Of a DNA stretch of 64,000 nucleotides, positions 43,056 through 51,446 are shown one piece after another; positions within the stretch are counted from its first letter, which is position 1; every line of letters starts with the position of its first letter. The DNA is from Microbacteriaceae bacterium VKM Ac-2855 (GTDB lineage: Bacteria > Actinomycetota > Actinomycetes > Actinomycetales > Microbacteriaceae). The stretch is taken from assembly GCA_013204985.1 (NCBI GenBank), contig JABMLG010000002.1, forward strand, positions 434,001 through 498,000, in the 5' to 3' direction. Position numbers and translations under genes: made by a program. Below the pieces are notes generated by a model. That model saw only the letters and a program-made list of their open reading frames with translations. It did not search any database and had not been told where the DNA came from.

Positions 43056-43808
43056 TCAGGAGCGAAAGCCGAGTGATCTTTCGATGTCTCGCGCCGCGCG
43101 TTTGAGCTCCACCACCGCGAAGTCCAGTTCGGCGTCCCGTGGGAGGACGACGGAGAGCGCGGCGATCACTCGACCTGTTTCATCGCGCACGGGCACCGCG
43201 ACTCCGGTGGAGACGTCCTCGATGTAACCCGGCGCCACCGCGTGTCCGAGTGCGCGGACTTCGGCGAGCTTGCGGCGTACCTCGACCGGATCCGACAGCG
43301 TGGCTCGGGTCAAGGGCGACAGTCGAGAGGAGAGCACGCGCTCTTGCAGTTCCGGGGTGCCGAAGGCGAGCAGGACGAGCCCCGAACTCGAGGCGTGCAG
43401 CGGCAGTCTTCCAGCCGCCCGCATGACATTCGCACCGGACTCGGGGCTGCTCAGGCGCTCCAGGAACAACGCCTCGTCCTGTTCCAGGATTGCCAGTTGC
43501 GTGTGTTCGCGGATCCGCGCCTGCACCCTCTCCATGAACGGCAGCGCCGCCTGCCTCAGTCGAAGGGCGTGGGAGGAGCGGGTCGCCAGCTCCCACAACC
43601 GCATTCCGACGCGCACCCGACGGTCGTCGTCGCGCTCAAGGAGGCCCGACGAGACCAGTTCGTTCACGATGCGGTGCACCGTCGAGCGGGGCAGGCCGGA
43701 ACGGCGCCCGATCTCTGCTGCCGTCTGCGCCGTGCGAGTCGGCGAGAACGTGTCGAGGATGCGCACCAGCCGCTCCGTGCTCGACTCGCCGGAAGGAGAA
43801 TTGGCCAT
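43056..43808 (-). CDS. pcaR: IclR-family regulator of protocatechuate genes
   Basis: The 250-residue protein has the IclR winged helix (TAAEIGRRSGLPRSTVHRIVNEL, about 28-50) and the effector domain (HTQLAILEQDEALFLERL, LPLHASSSGLVLLAFG, GYIEDVSTGVAVPVRDETG). It is divergent from pcaH, as PcaR-type regulators of beta-ketoadipate genes often are. It should respond to protocatechuate or beta-ketoadipate. The gap of 112 bp holds a short inverted repeat at 43822. Confidence 0.85.
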   Translation of the reverse strand: MANSPSGESSTERLVRILDTFSPTRTAQTAAEIGRRSGLPRSTVHRIVNELVSSGLLERDDDRRVRVGMRLWELATRSSHALRLRQAALPFMERVQARIREHTQLAILEQDEALFLERLSSPESGANVMRAAGRLPLHASSSGLVLLAFGTPELQERVLSSRLSPLTRATLSDPVEVRRKLAEVRALGHAVAPGYIEDVSTGVAVPVRDETGRVIAALSVVLPRDAELDFAVVELKRAARDIERSLGFRS

Positions 43809-43821
43809 TTCTCATGATCGC

Positions 43822-43837
43822 ACGAAGAAGGTTTCGT
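43822..43837. promoter_or_regulatory. Possible IclR operator
   Basis: ACGAAGAAGGTTTCGT has five-base inverted arms (ACGAA/TTCGT) with a six-base spacer, 15 bases from the IclR start codon in the divergent pcaR-pcaH gap. No other symmetrical site is as clear there. Confidence 0.35.
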
Positions 43838-43920
43838 CTCGTTCAATGGGATGCCTGTCGGGAGCCACGAACGCGCCATCGAGGATGGAGGAACTCACGC
43901 TGAACGTCGAAGGAGACATC

Positions 43921-44742
43921 GTGGCAACACTGACTGACGAGGCGTCGGCGACCTCGCTCGCGGCATCCGCTCCGGCGACCGGGCCGGCATCCCAGCGCGC
44001 GATCTCCGACGAGATCCGCGAGCGCCACCGAGAATTGGTCGCCGCCGGGGGTGTAGCGGGCAGCGCGCCAGCAACCGCACTCGATTTCGCGCCGTACCGT
44101 TCGACGATCCTGCGCCACCCGACGAAGAACCCCCGGCTCGCTGATCCGGAGTCGATCGAGCTGTCGTCGCCCGCGTTCGGTCAGCTCGACGTGGCGGAGA
44201 TCGAGTCGGACCTCACCCTGCAGCATGCGGGCGAACCCCTCGGCGAGCGGATGACCGTGAGCGGTCGCCTCACGGATTCCTGGGGACGCCCGCTCGCGAA
44301 TCAGCTCATCGAGATCTGGCAGGCGAATTCGGCCGGTCGCTACATCCATCAGCGCGATCAGCACCCGGCGCCGCTCGATCCGAACTTCACGGGGGCGGGG
44401 CGCGCCATCACGAACGAGGCGGGTGAGTACGCGTTCACAACGATCAAGCCCGGCCCGTATCCGTGGAAGAACCACGTGAACGCCTGGCGGCCCGCGCACA
44501 TCCACTTCTCGGTCTTCGGCCGGGCGTTCACCCAGCGGCTCGTCACGCAGATGTACTTCCCCGGGGATCCGCTCCTGGCGCTGGACCCCATCTACAACAC
44601 GATCTGGCGACCCGCCGATCGGGAGAGCCTGATCGGGACGTACGACCACGACCGGACATCGCCGGAATGGTCGACGGGCTACCGCTTCGACATCGTCGTG
44701 GACGGCCCGGACTCCACCTGGTTCGAGAACGAGGGCGAATGA
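43921..44742 (+). CDS. pcaH: Protocatechuate 3,4-dioxygenase beta subunit
   Basis: The 273-residue subunit holds the non-heme iron. With the GTG start at 43921 (GAAGGAG seven bases upstream), the ligands are Tyr141 (GRYIHQ), Tyr180 (GPYPWKN), His193 and His195 (RPAHIHFS), spaced 39/13/2 as in known enzymes. An N-terminal extension of about 55 residues contains DFAPYRSTILRHPTKN. With PcaG it opens the ring of protocatechuate to 3-carboxy-cis,cis-muconate. It begins the operon with ATGA coupling to pcaG. Confidence 0.95.
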   Translation: MATLTDEASATSLAASAPATGPASQRAISDEIRERHRELVAAGGVAGSAPATALDFAPYRSTILRHPTKNPRLADPESIELSSPAFGQLDVAEIESDLTLQHAGEPLGERMTVSGRLTDSWGRPLANQLIEIWQANSAGRYIHQRDQHPAPLDPNFTGAGRAITNEAGEYAFTTIKPGPYPWKNHVNAWRPAHIHFSVFGRAFTQRLVTQMYFPGDPLLALDPIYNTIWRPADRESLIGTYDHDRTSPEWSTGYRFDIVVDGPDSTWFENEGE

Positions 44743-45326
44743 CCATGACGACAGCACCCACCCTCCGACCCACGCTCCGATCCACCCACCGGCCCACCCC
44801 GGGGCAGACCGTCGGGCCGTTCTTCGCCTACGGCGTCGAGTATGAGCGGATGAACCGCATCGTCGAGCCGTACAGTCCCGGTGCGATCCGGCTCAGCGGC
44901 ACCGTCTACGACGGGGACGGCGCCCCGGTGCCCGATGCCTTCCTCGAGATCTTCGGGGCCGACGAGGCCGGCGACGCACCGCGAGCTCGAGGCGCGTTCC
45001 GGCGCGACGAGTACACCTTCTCGGGCTTCGGTCGCGCTTTCACGAATCCTGAGGGGCGCTACGAGTTCGTCACGCGCGATCCCGGTGCCGCGGAAGGGCG
45101 TGCGCCGTTCTTCGCGGCGATCGTCTTCGCGCGCGGTCTGCCCGACAAGCTGCACACGCGCATCTACCTGCCGGAACACGCTCCAGCGCTGGAGGCCGAC
45201 TCGCTGCTCGCCTCCCTGGACGCGTCGGAGCGTGCGACTCTCATCGCCGTGCGGACGAGTGAGGGCGACTTGGTTCACGACGTGCACCTGCAGGGCGAGA
45301 AGGAGACGGTCTTCCTTGTCTACTGA
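44739..45326 (+). CDS. pcaG: Protocatechuate 3,4-dioxygenase alpha subunit
   Basis: The 195-residue subunit lacks iron ligands. It has RPTPGQTVGPFFAYG, the conserved alpha-subunit start, SGTVYDGDGAPVPDAFLEIFGAD, and HTRIYLPEH. It completes the active site with PcaH. The ATG overlaps the pcaH stop by four bases; a second ATG two codons on is possible. Confidence 0.95.
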   Translation: MTMTTAPTLRPTLRSTHRPTPGQTVGPFFAYGVEYERMNRIVEPYSPGAIRLSGTVYDGDGAPVPDAFLEIFGADEAGDAPRARGAFRRDEYTFSGFGRAFTNPEGRYEFVTRDPGAAEGRAPFFAAIVFARGLPDKLHTRIYLPEHAPALEADSLLASLDASERATLIAVRTSEGDLVHDVHLQGEKETVFLVY

Positions 45327-46668
45327 CGCCTTCGATGACGGCCTGCTCTCTCCGGTCAGCGTCGCAGACGACCGACTCGCCTCGGATCAGCGGTTCCTCG
45401 ACGCCCTCGTGACCGCCGAGCTCGGGCTGCTCCGCGCCTGGGCGGAGCTCGGTGCGCTGCCGAGAGCCACCGTCGACGAGATCGCACAAGCCTGGAACCT
45501 CCGCGAGCTCGACGGACGCGCAACGCTCGCCGACCTCGATCCCGGAGTTCTCGCGGCCGCCGCCGTGGCAAGCGGGAATCCGGTCGTACCGCTCGCGCTC
45601 ACCCTGAAAGAGCGAGCACCGATGGCTCTGCGCGAGTGGGTGCATCGTGGCGCCACGAGCCAGGACATCATCGACACCGCGTTCATGCTCGTCGCCCGCG
45701 ACGTGGTCGACGCGATCCTCGCCGCGTTGACGGCAGCCGAGCAGAACCTCTCCGCATTCGCCGCGGAACACCGCGACACCGTCGCGGCTGCGCGCACCCT
45801 CACCCAGCACGCCGTGCCCACGACCGTGGGGATGCGTGCGACCGGCTGGCTGATGGGGATCCGACGCGCGATCGGCCGCCTGCAGCAGCTGACGTTCCCG
45901 GCTCAGCTCGGCGGGGCCGCCGGAACCCGAGCCTCCTTCTACGCACTCGCGGGAGCTGACGCCGAGCGGTTGCCGTCTCGCTTCGCGGGGGTCCTCGGAC
46001 TCGACTACGGCGAGGTCGCGTGGCACACCAGCCGCTGGCCCGTCACCGAGCTCGCCGACGCATTGACGCAGGTGACGGATGCGCTCGGCAAGCTGGCCGG
46101 CGACGTCGCGACGCTCTCACGCACCGAGATCGGCGAGATCTCAGTGGGCTCGGGGGGCGGCTCATCGGCGATGCCGCAGAAGAGCAACCCGGTGGAGGCC
46201 GTGCTCGTGCGATCGGCGTCGCTTCGCGCCCCGTACCTGGCCGCGACGCTGCACAGCTGCGCGGCTCTCGCTGCGGACGAGCGTCCTGCGGGAGCCTGGC
46301 ACGCCGAGTGGCCGGTGCTGCGGGAGCTGTTGCGGTTGACCCTCGGGGCCAGCGCGACGACGGCCCGGCTCACCGCATCGCTTCGAGTGGATGGCGCGGC
46401 GGTTGCTCGCAATCTGGCTCTCAGCGGCGGCCTGATCCTTGCGGAGCGGCTGTCGATCGTGCTCACCCCGATCATCGGGACGCAGCGCGTCGCCGAGCTG
46501 ATCGCAGCGGCGCGCGGTGGTGCGGATCTGGGGGCGCTCCTCCGGGAGCTTCCCGGCCCCTCGCTCGACCCGGATGTACTGCTCGACCCGGCCGGCTACC
46601 TCGGCGACAGCATCGCCACTACGGACCGCCTCACCAGGCGTCGAGACTCCGGAAGTGAAGGCTCATGA
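45316..46668 (+). CDS. pcaB: 3-carboxy-cis,cis-muconate cycloisomerase
   Basis: The 450-residue enzyme belongs to the fumarase/aspartase superfamily: HRGATSQDIIDTA, TLTQHAVPTTVG and the signature SGGGSSAMPQKSNPVEAVL. It lactonises 3-carboxymuconate to 4-carboxymuconolactone in the cytoplasm. The start is TTG 45316 with AAGGAG upstream, overlapping the pcaG end by 11 bases. The distal ATGA overlaps pcaD. Confidence 0.94.
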   Translation: MSTDAFDDGLLSPVSVADDRLASDQRFLDALVTAELGLLRAWAELGALPRATVDEIAQAWNLRELDGRATLADLDPGVLAAAAVASGNPVVPLALTLKERAPMALREWVHRGATSQDIIDTAFMLVARDVVDAILAALTAAEQNLSAFAAEHRDTVAAARTLTQHAVPTTVGMRATGWLMGIRRAIGRLQQLTFPAQLGGAAGTRASFYALAGADAERLPSRFAGVLGLDYGEVAWHTSRWPVTELADALTQVTDALGKLAGDVATLSRTEIGEISVGSGGGSSAMPQKSNPVEAVLVRSASLRAPYLAATLHSCAALAADERPAGAWHAEWPVLRELLRLTLGASATTARLTASLRVDGAAVARNLALSGGLILAERLSIVLTPIIGTQRVAELIAAARGGADLGALLRELPGPSLDPDVLLDPAGYLGDSIATTDRLTRRRDSGSEGS

Positions 46669-47444
46669 CGGTGCCCTCGATCACTCTCCGCGCGCTCGGC
46701 GGCGAGCCGACGCAGCCGCTCCTCGTGCTCGGTTGCTCGCTGGGCACCTCGAGCATCCTGTGGGAGGAGGCCGCACCACTCCTGGCGACGCGATGCCGTC
46801 TGCTGGTCTGGGATCTGCCCGGTCACGGCGACTCGCCCCCGGCGTCCGCACCGTTCTCGGTGGCCGACCTCGCCGACGCCGTGGCCGCATCCGTCGACGG
46901 CCCTTTCTTCTACGCGGGCGTGTCATTGGGTGGCGCGGTCGGTCTCGAGCTGCTGCTCCGCCACGGCGACCGTGTGCCGGCCGCAGCGATCATCGCCGCC
47001 GGAGCCCAGCTGGGGGATCCGGGATCCTGGCACGATCGTGCCGCTCTCGTTCGAGCCCGGAGCACGTCCAGCATCATCATCGGATCAGCGCAACGGTGGT
47101 TCGCGCCGGAGTCGATCGCGCGGCATCCGGACCTCTCCGGGCGGCTCCTGCACGCCTTGCAGGACGCGGACGACGAGTCGTACGCCCGGTGTTGCGAGGC
47201 GCTCGCCGCCCACGATGTCAGAGGGAGTCTCGGGCGGATCACGGCGCCCGTGCTCGCTCTCTGGGGAGAGCACGACACCGTCGCGCCCGAGACGAAGGCC
47301 GCCGAGATCGCCGCCGGAGTCGCGCGCGGCGCCACGGCCGAGATCGGCGGATGCGCCCATCTGCCCCCGGCGGAGCAACCGGAGGCCACCGCGGACGCTC
47401 TTCTCTCCTACTTCGACAACCACTCCGAGGAGGTTCGATCATGA
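46665..47444 (+). CDS. pcaD: 3-oxoadipate enol-lactonase
   Basis: The 259-residue alpha/beta hydrolase has the nucleophile elbow AGVSLGGAVG (Ser87), the acid in WGEHDTVAPE and the base in GGCAHLPPAEQP. In many actinobacteria PcaD is fused to PcaC as PcaL; here the two are separate with a four-base overlap. It hydrolyses beta-ketoadipate enol-lactone to beta-ketoadipate. Confidence 0.92.
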   Translation: MTVPSITLRALGGEPTQPLLVLGCSLGTSSILWEEAAPLLATRCRLLVWDLPGHGDSPPASAPFSVADLADAVAASVDGPFFYAGVSLGGAVGLELLLRHGDRVPAAAIIAAGAQLGDPGSWHDRAALVRARSTSSIIIGSAQRWFAPESIARHPDLSGRLLHALQDADDESYARCCEALAAHDVRGSLGRITAPVLALWGEHDTVAPETKAAEIAAGVARGATAEIGGCAHLPPAEQPEATADALLSYFDNHSEEVRS

Positions 47445-47839
47445 CCGAGCTCACCGACTCCGATCGGCGCGACCGCGGCATGCGGGTGCGCCGCGCTGTG
47501 CTCTCGGACGAGCACGTCGACGGCGCCGTGGAGCGCACGACGGCGTTCACGGCCGACTGGCAGGACTTCATCACGCGGACGGCCTGGGGAGATGTCTGGT
47601 CGCGGCCGGGGCTCGACCGCCGCAGCCGATCGGTCGCGGTTCTGAGCTCGCTCATCGCGCACGGGCACCAGGAGGAATTCGCCATGCACGTCCGAGCAGC
47701 GCTGCGCAACGGTCTGACCGTCGACGAGATCCGCGAGGTCATCCTCCAATCCGCTGTGTACTCGGGAGTGCCGGCCGCGAACACGGCTTTCCGCCTCGCC
47801 GGCGAGGTTCTCGCGGGCGAGACGGAGGGCGACTCGTGA
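47441..47839 (+). CDS. pcaC: 4-carboxymuconolactone decarboxylase
   Basis: The 132-residue protein has the AhpD-like helical fold: RRAVLSDEHVDGAV, DVWSRPGLDRRSRSVAVLSSLIAHGHQEEFAMHVRAAL, and GLTVDEIREVILQSAVYSGVPAANTAF, typical of CMD. It decarboxylates 4-carboxymuconolactone to the enol-lactone, before PcaD in the pathway. It overlaps pcaD and pcaI by four bases each. Confidence 0.95.
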   Translation: MTELTDSDRRDRGMRVRRAVLSDEHVDGAVERTTAFTADWQDFITRTAWGDVWSRPGLDRRSRSVAVLSSLIAHGHQEEFAMHVRAALRNGLTVDEIREVILQSAVYSGVPAANTAFRLAGEVLAGETEGDS

Positions 47840-48573
47840 TCGACAAGACCGTGACGACCGTGACCGAGGCCGTTGCAGGGATCGCGGACGGCGCGACGGT
47901 GATGATCGGCGGCTTCGGTCGGGCCGGACAGCCGGTCGAACTCATCGACGCCCTGATCGACCAGGGGGCGAGCGATCTCACCATCGTCAGTAACAACGCC
48001 GGCAACGGCGATGTCGGCCTCGCCGCGCTGCTCGCGAGAGGACGGGTCCGCCGAATGGTCTGCTCGTTCCCCCGCCAGCACGACTCCTGGGTGTTCGACC
48101 GGCTCTACCGAGCCGGCGAGATCGAATTGGAGATCGTTCCGCAGGGCAATCTTGCCGAGCGGATGCGCGCTGCGGGGGCCGGGATCGGCGGATTCTTCAG
48201 TCCGACCGGTGTGGGCACTCAGCTCGCGGAAGGAAAGGAGCGACGGACCATCGATGGCAGGGAGTACGTGCTGGAGTCGCCGATCCGCGCGGATGTCGCG
48301 CTGATCTCGGCCTACCGCGCCGATCGATGGGGCAATCTCGTCTACCGCGAGACTGCCCGCAACTTCGGCCCGGTGATGGCTACGGCGGCGGCCCTGACCA
48401 TCGTGCAGGTGGACGACGTCGTCGGCCTGGGAGAGCTGGACCCTGAAACCGTCGTCACACCCGGGATCTTCGTCGATCGAGTGGTGGCCGTCGGATCACG
48501 TCGCTGGGTTACCGGTGGCGTCTTCACCGGCGGTGTCACCGTCGATGGCGAACCGCTGGAGGAGAACCGATGA
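47836..48573 (+). CDS. pcaI: 3-oxoadipate CoA-transferase subunit A
   Basis: The 245-residue subunit starts at GTG 47836 and carries IADGATVMIGGFGRAGQPVELIDAL, the CoA-transferase family I subunit A motif (G-G-F-G-x-x-G-x-P), plus FFSPTGVGTQLAEGKE. With PcaJ it moves CoA from succinyl-CoA to beta-ketoadipate. ATGA overlap with pcaJ. Confidence 0.94.
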   Translation: MIDKTVTTVTEAVAGIADGATVMIGGFGRAGQPVELIDALIDQGASDLTIVSNNAGNGDVGLAALLARGRVRRMVCSFPRQHDSWVFDRLYRAGEIELEIVPQGNLAERMRAAGAGIGGFFSPTGVGTQLAEGKERRTIDGREYVLESPIRADVALISAYRADRWGNLVYRETARNFGPVMATAAALTIVQVDDVVGLGELDPETVVTPGIFVDRVVAVGSRRWVTGGVFTGGVTVDGEPLEENR

Positions 48574-49205
48574 CCGTACTCACTCGCGTCGACATCGCGA
48601 AGAGGATCGCTGCCGACATCCCCGACGGGTCGTACGTCAATCTCGGCATCGGCGCCCCGACCCTCGTAGCCGACCATCTGCCTCCGGGCCTCGACATCCT
48701 GCTGCACACCGAGAACGGCTTGCTCGGGATGGGCCCCGCGCCACTGTCCCTGCTCGTCGACCCCGACCTGATCAACGCGGGCAAGCAACCCGTCACGGCA
48801 CTCGCGGGCGCCGCCTTCTTCGACCAGGCCGATTCGTTCGCGATGATGCGCGGCGGGCACCTGGACGTCTGCGTGCTGGGTGCCTTCCAAGTGAGCGAGA
48901 AGGGCGACCTGGCGAACTGGTCGACGGGCGCCGCTGGCGCCATTCCTGCGGTGGGCGGCGCGATGGACCTGGCGATCGGCGCCAAGAACGTCTGGGTGAT
49001 GACGGACCTGCTCACCCGCGATGGCGCGACCAAGCTCGTCGCCGAATGCACCTATCCGTTGACCGGTGTCGGATGCGTCTCCCGCGTCTATACCGACCAG
49101 GCGATCTTCGACCTCACAGAGTCCGGCTTCCGCGTGCGGGAGCTGTTCGGCGACACCACGGTTGCGGAGCTCGAACGACTCACCGACCTGGATCTGGAGG
49201 CCTGA
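48570..49205 (+). CDS. pcaJ: 3-oxoadipate CoA-transferase subunit B
   Basis: The 211-residue subunit contains YVNLGIGAPTLVADHLP and the catalytic glutamate Glu48 in HTENGLLGMGPAP, with ADSFAMMRGGHLDVCVLGAFQVS further on, all typical of family I subunit B. It forms the transferase with PcaI. It is followed two bases later by pcaF. Confidence 0.95.
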   Translation: MTVLTRVDIAKRIAADIPDGSYVNLGIGAPTLVADHLPPGLDILLHTENGLLGMGPAPLSLLVDPDLINAGKQPVTALAGAAFFDQADSFAMMRGGHLDVCVLGAFQVSEKGDLANWSTGAAGAIPAVGGAMDLAIGAKNVWVMTDLLTRDGATKLVAECTYPLTGVGCVSRVYTDQAIFDLTESGFRVRELFGDTTVAELERLTDLDLEA

Positions 49206-49207
49206 CC

Positions 49208-50380
49208 GTGCCGAACTCGAGTTTCGTCTACGACGCTGTCCGCACTCCGTTCGGCAGGGCCGGCGGCGCCCTCTCCGGGGTCAGGCCCGATGATCTCGCG
49301 GCTGCGGTCATGGCCGCACTCGTCGAGCGGATCGGTTTCGACCCGGCGCGAATCGATGACGTCGTCTTCGGCGACGCGAATCAGGCGGGGGAGGACAACC
49401 GCAACGTGGCCCGCTTCGGCGCTTTGCTGGCGGGATTCCCGACCCGGGTCACCGGAACGACCGTGAACCGTCTGTGTGCGTCGTCCCTCGAGGCCGTCAT
49501 CCAAGCGTCGCGGGCTGTGGAGACGGGTGATGCCGATGTCATCCTCGCCGGTGGGGTCGAATCCATGAGCCGCGCACCGTTCGTGTTGGAGAAGTCGGCC
49601 GCGGCGTGGCCGGCCGTCGGCAACCCGACCCTGTGGAACACCTCGATCGGCTGGCGCATGACGAATCCGGCACTGCCCTCGGAATGGACGATCAGCAACG
49701 GGCAGGCCGCCGAGCACATCGCGCGCACCTGGGGCATCAGCCGCGAGGCGCAGGACCAGTTCGCCCTGCGCTCGCATCGGCTCGCCGCCGAGGCGTGGGA
49801 GCGCGGTGTCTACGACGGGGAGATCGTGCAGGTTCTTGGCGCGCCGCTCGCCCGGGACGAGAGCATCCGATCCGGCACCACGATCGAGAGGTTGGGGGCT
49901 CTGCAGCCGCTCTTCGCCGCCGATGGAACGGTGACGGCCGGAAACGCATCGCCGATCAACGACGGCGCCTCCGCCGTCCTGATCGGCGGTGAGGACGCGT
50001 TCGACCAGCGGCCGCTCGCTCGCATCGCCGGCCGCGCTGCCCACGGCGTCGATCCGCAGGACTTCCCGATCGCTCCGATCGAGGCGGCGAACAAGGCGCT
50101 CGCCCGTGCCGGCCGCACGTGGGACGACGTGGATCTCGTCGAGTTGAACGAGGCCTTCGCATCGCAGGTGCTGGCCTGCCTCGCGGGCTGGCCGGATCTC
50201 GACCCGGAGAAGGTGAACGTGCACGGGGGAGCGCTCGCGATCGGGCATCCCCTCGGCGCCTCCGGCGGCCGGATCATCGGTCATGCGGCGCACGAGTTGG
50301 CGCGACGAGGGCGAGGTGTCGCGGTCGTCGCGGCCTGCATCGGTGTCGGGCAGGGGTTGGCGGTCGTGCTCGAGCGATAG
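49208..50380 (+). CDS. pcaF: 3-oxoadipyl-CoA thiolase
   Basis: The 390-residue thiolase has the acylation cysteine Cys90 (VNRLCASSLEA), the GHPLGASGGR histidine motif and the second cysteine in VVAACIGVGQG. It cleaves beta-ketoadipyl-CoA to succinyl-CoA and acetyl-CoA, the last step of the pathway. It starts at GTG 49208 and ends the operon. Confidence 0.93.
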   Translation: MPNSSFVYDAVRTPFGRAGGALSGVRPDDLAAAVMAALVERIGFDPARIDDVVFGDANQAGEDNRNVARFGALLAGFPTRVTGTTVNRLCASSLEAVIQASRAVETGDADVILAGGVESMSRAPFVLEKSAAAWPAVGNPTLWNTSIGWRMTNPALPSEWTISNGQAAEHIARTWGISREAQDQFALRSHRLAAEAWERGVYDGEIVQVLGAPLARDESIRSGTTIERLGALQPLFAADGTVTAGNASPINDGASAVLIGGEDAFDQRPLARIAGRAAHGVDPQDFPIAPIEAANKALARAGRTWDDVDLVELNEAFASQVLACLAGWPDLDPEKVNVHGGALAIGHPLGASGGRIIGHAAHELARRGRGVAVVAACIGVGQGLAVVLER

Positions 50381-50417
50381 AACCGAGCGACCGGGCGCGC
50401 CGCGCTCCGATGGCGCG

Positions 50418-51101
50418 TCAGATCGGTCGGGAGGTCAGGGTGGCGACGATCATCTCGCCGGCGAGTCGTCGGTAGCGTTCGTGACGGTCCACGTCGAGCA
50501 GATCCCGCTCGAACAGCACCCGGAACGTGTAGCGATTGGCCACGTGGAAGACGCTGAACGCACTGATCATCATGTGCACGTCGAGGGCGTCGAGATCGGC
50601 GCGGAACACCCCCGTAGCGACTCCTCGTGCCAGCACGCGTTCGATCGTCTCGACCGCCGTCGAGTTCAGGTCTCGGATCGCCTGGGAGCTGCGGATGTGC
50701 TCGGCGCGGTGAACGTTCTCGATCGCCACGAGGCGGACGAAATCGCGATGGCTCGTGTGGTGCTCATAGGTGGATTCGGCCAGCGACCGCAATGCGTCGA
50801 CCGGCGGGAGGTCGTCGACGTTGAGGTCGCGCTCGAGCGTGCGGATCACGGCGTAGGCGGCCTCCATCACAGCGAGGTAGAGGCCCTCCTTCGAGCGGAA
50901 GTAGTAGTAGATCATCCGCTTCGTCGTCGACGTGAGATTCGCGATCTCGTCGACTCGTGCCCCCGCGAAGCCGCTGTTGGCGAACTCGGCCGTGGCCGCG
51001 CGCAGGATGCTCTCCTTCGTGCGGACGGCATTGCGGCGACGGACGGCAGGTTCTGCCGCGTCCACGGTGCCTCCCGTGGGCGCCATCAGGTCAGTCTCCA
51101 T
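50418..51101 (-). CDS. TetR-family regulator, probably of the shikimate genes
   Basis: The 227-residue protein has a 25-residue tail, then the TetR DNA-binding domain (TKESILRAATAEFANSGFAGARVDEIANLTSTTKRMIYYYFRSKEGLY). The C-terminal part (VDALRSLAESTYEHHTSHRDFVRLVAIENVHRAEH) is of the type seen in regulators of aromatic-acid genes. It is divergent from the shikimate dehydrogenase gene, with two GTTAATTA boxes between. It should be released by a pathway intermediate. Confidence 0.85.
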   Translation of the reverse strand: METDLMAPTGGTVDAAEPAVRRRNAVRTKESILRAATAEFANSGFAGARVDEIANLTSTTKRMIYYYFRSKEGLYLAVMEAAYAVIRTLERDLNVDDLPPVDALRSLAESTYEHHTSHRDFVRLVAIENVHRAEHIRSSQAIRDLNSTAVETIERVLARGVATGVFRADLDALDVHMMISAFSVFHVANRYTFRVLFERDLLDVDRHERYRRLAGEMIVATLTSRPI

Positions 51102-51248
51102 GTGCGCCGACCTCCAAGCCGTCGCTCAAGTTTAGGCGTGACCGACCGGCCATCGCCGAGCCGGAACTCCGACCCGCCGTCATCGTGATGCGGAGTGCGG
51201 GATCGACATCGTCGTGGACACCGGTGCAATCTCTCGATGGTCCAATAG

Positions 51249-51340
51249 GTTAATTAGCAGCGTCGATTTCGCGACAATACTGCTTCCCGCGCCTTGACTC
51301 CGGCGAGATGCGGCCAAACAATGTACCGAATCGTTAATTA
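51249..51340. promoter_or_regulatory. Two GTTAATTA boxes
   Basis: GTTAATTA occurs at 51249-51256 and 51333-51340, each preceded by AAT within two to three bases. The distance is 84 bp, eight helical turns. They are AT islands in GC-rich DNA in the divergent gap between the TetR gene and the shikimate operon; the second just precedes the ribosome site of the leader ORF. Likely operator sites. Confidence 0.5.
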
Positions 51341-51353
51341 AGGAGCTCGGTCA

Positions 51354-51446
51354 ATGGTGAACCACGCTTGTCCCCGCATCGTCCTGCCGAAGGTGCCGAT
51401 CGCCCTCCGCGACGCACGTCCCGCCGCGGCGACGGTGGAGCGATGA
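51354..51446 (+). CDS. Short leader reading frame coupled to the dehydrogenase gene
   Basis: ATG 51354 follows AAGGAG by eight bases. The frame encodes 30 residues (MVNHACPRIVLPKVPIALRD and ten more, rich in Ala, Arg and Val) and ends in a TGA that overlaps the ATG of the dehydrogenase gene (ATGA). The dehydrogenase has a GGTGGAGCG ribosome site inside this frame, so translation of the leader should feed it. No homology is evident; it is either a leader peptide with a regulatory role or a spurious frame. Confidence 0.45.
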   Translation: MVNHACPRIVLPKVPIALRDARPAAATVER

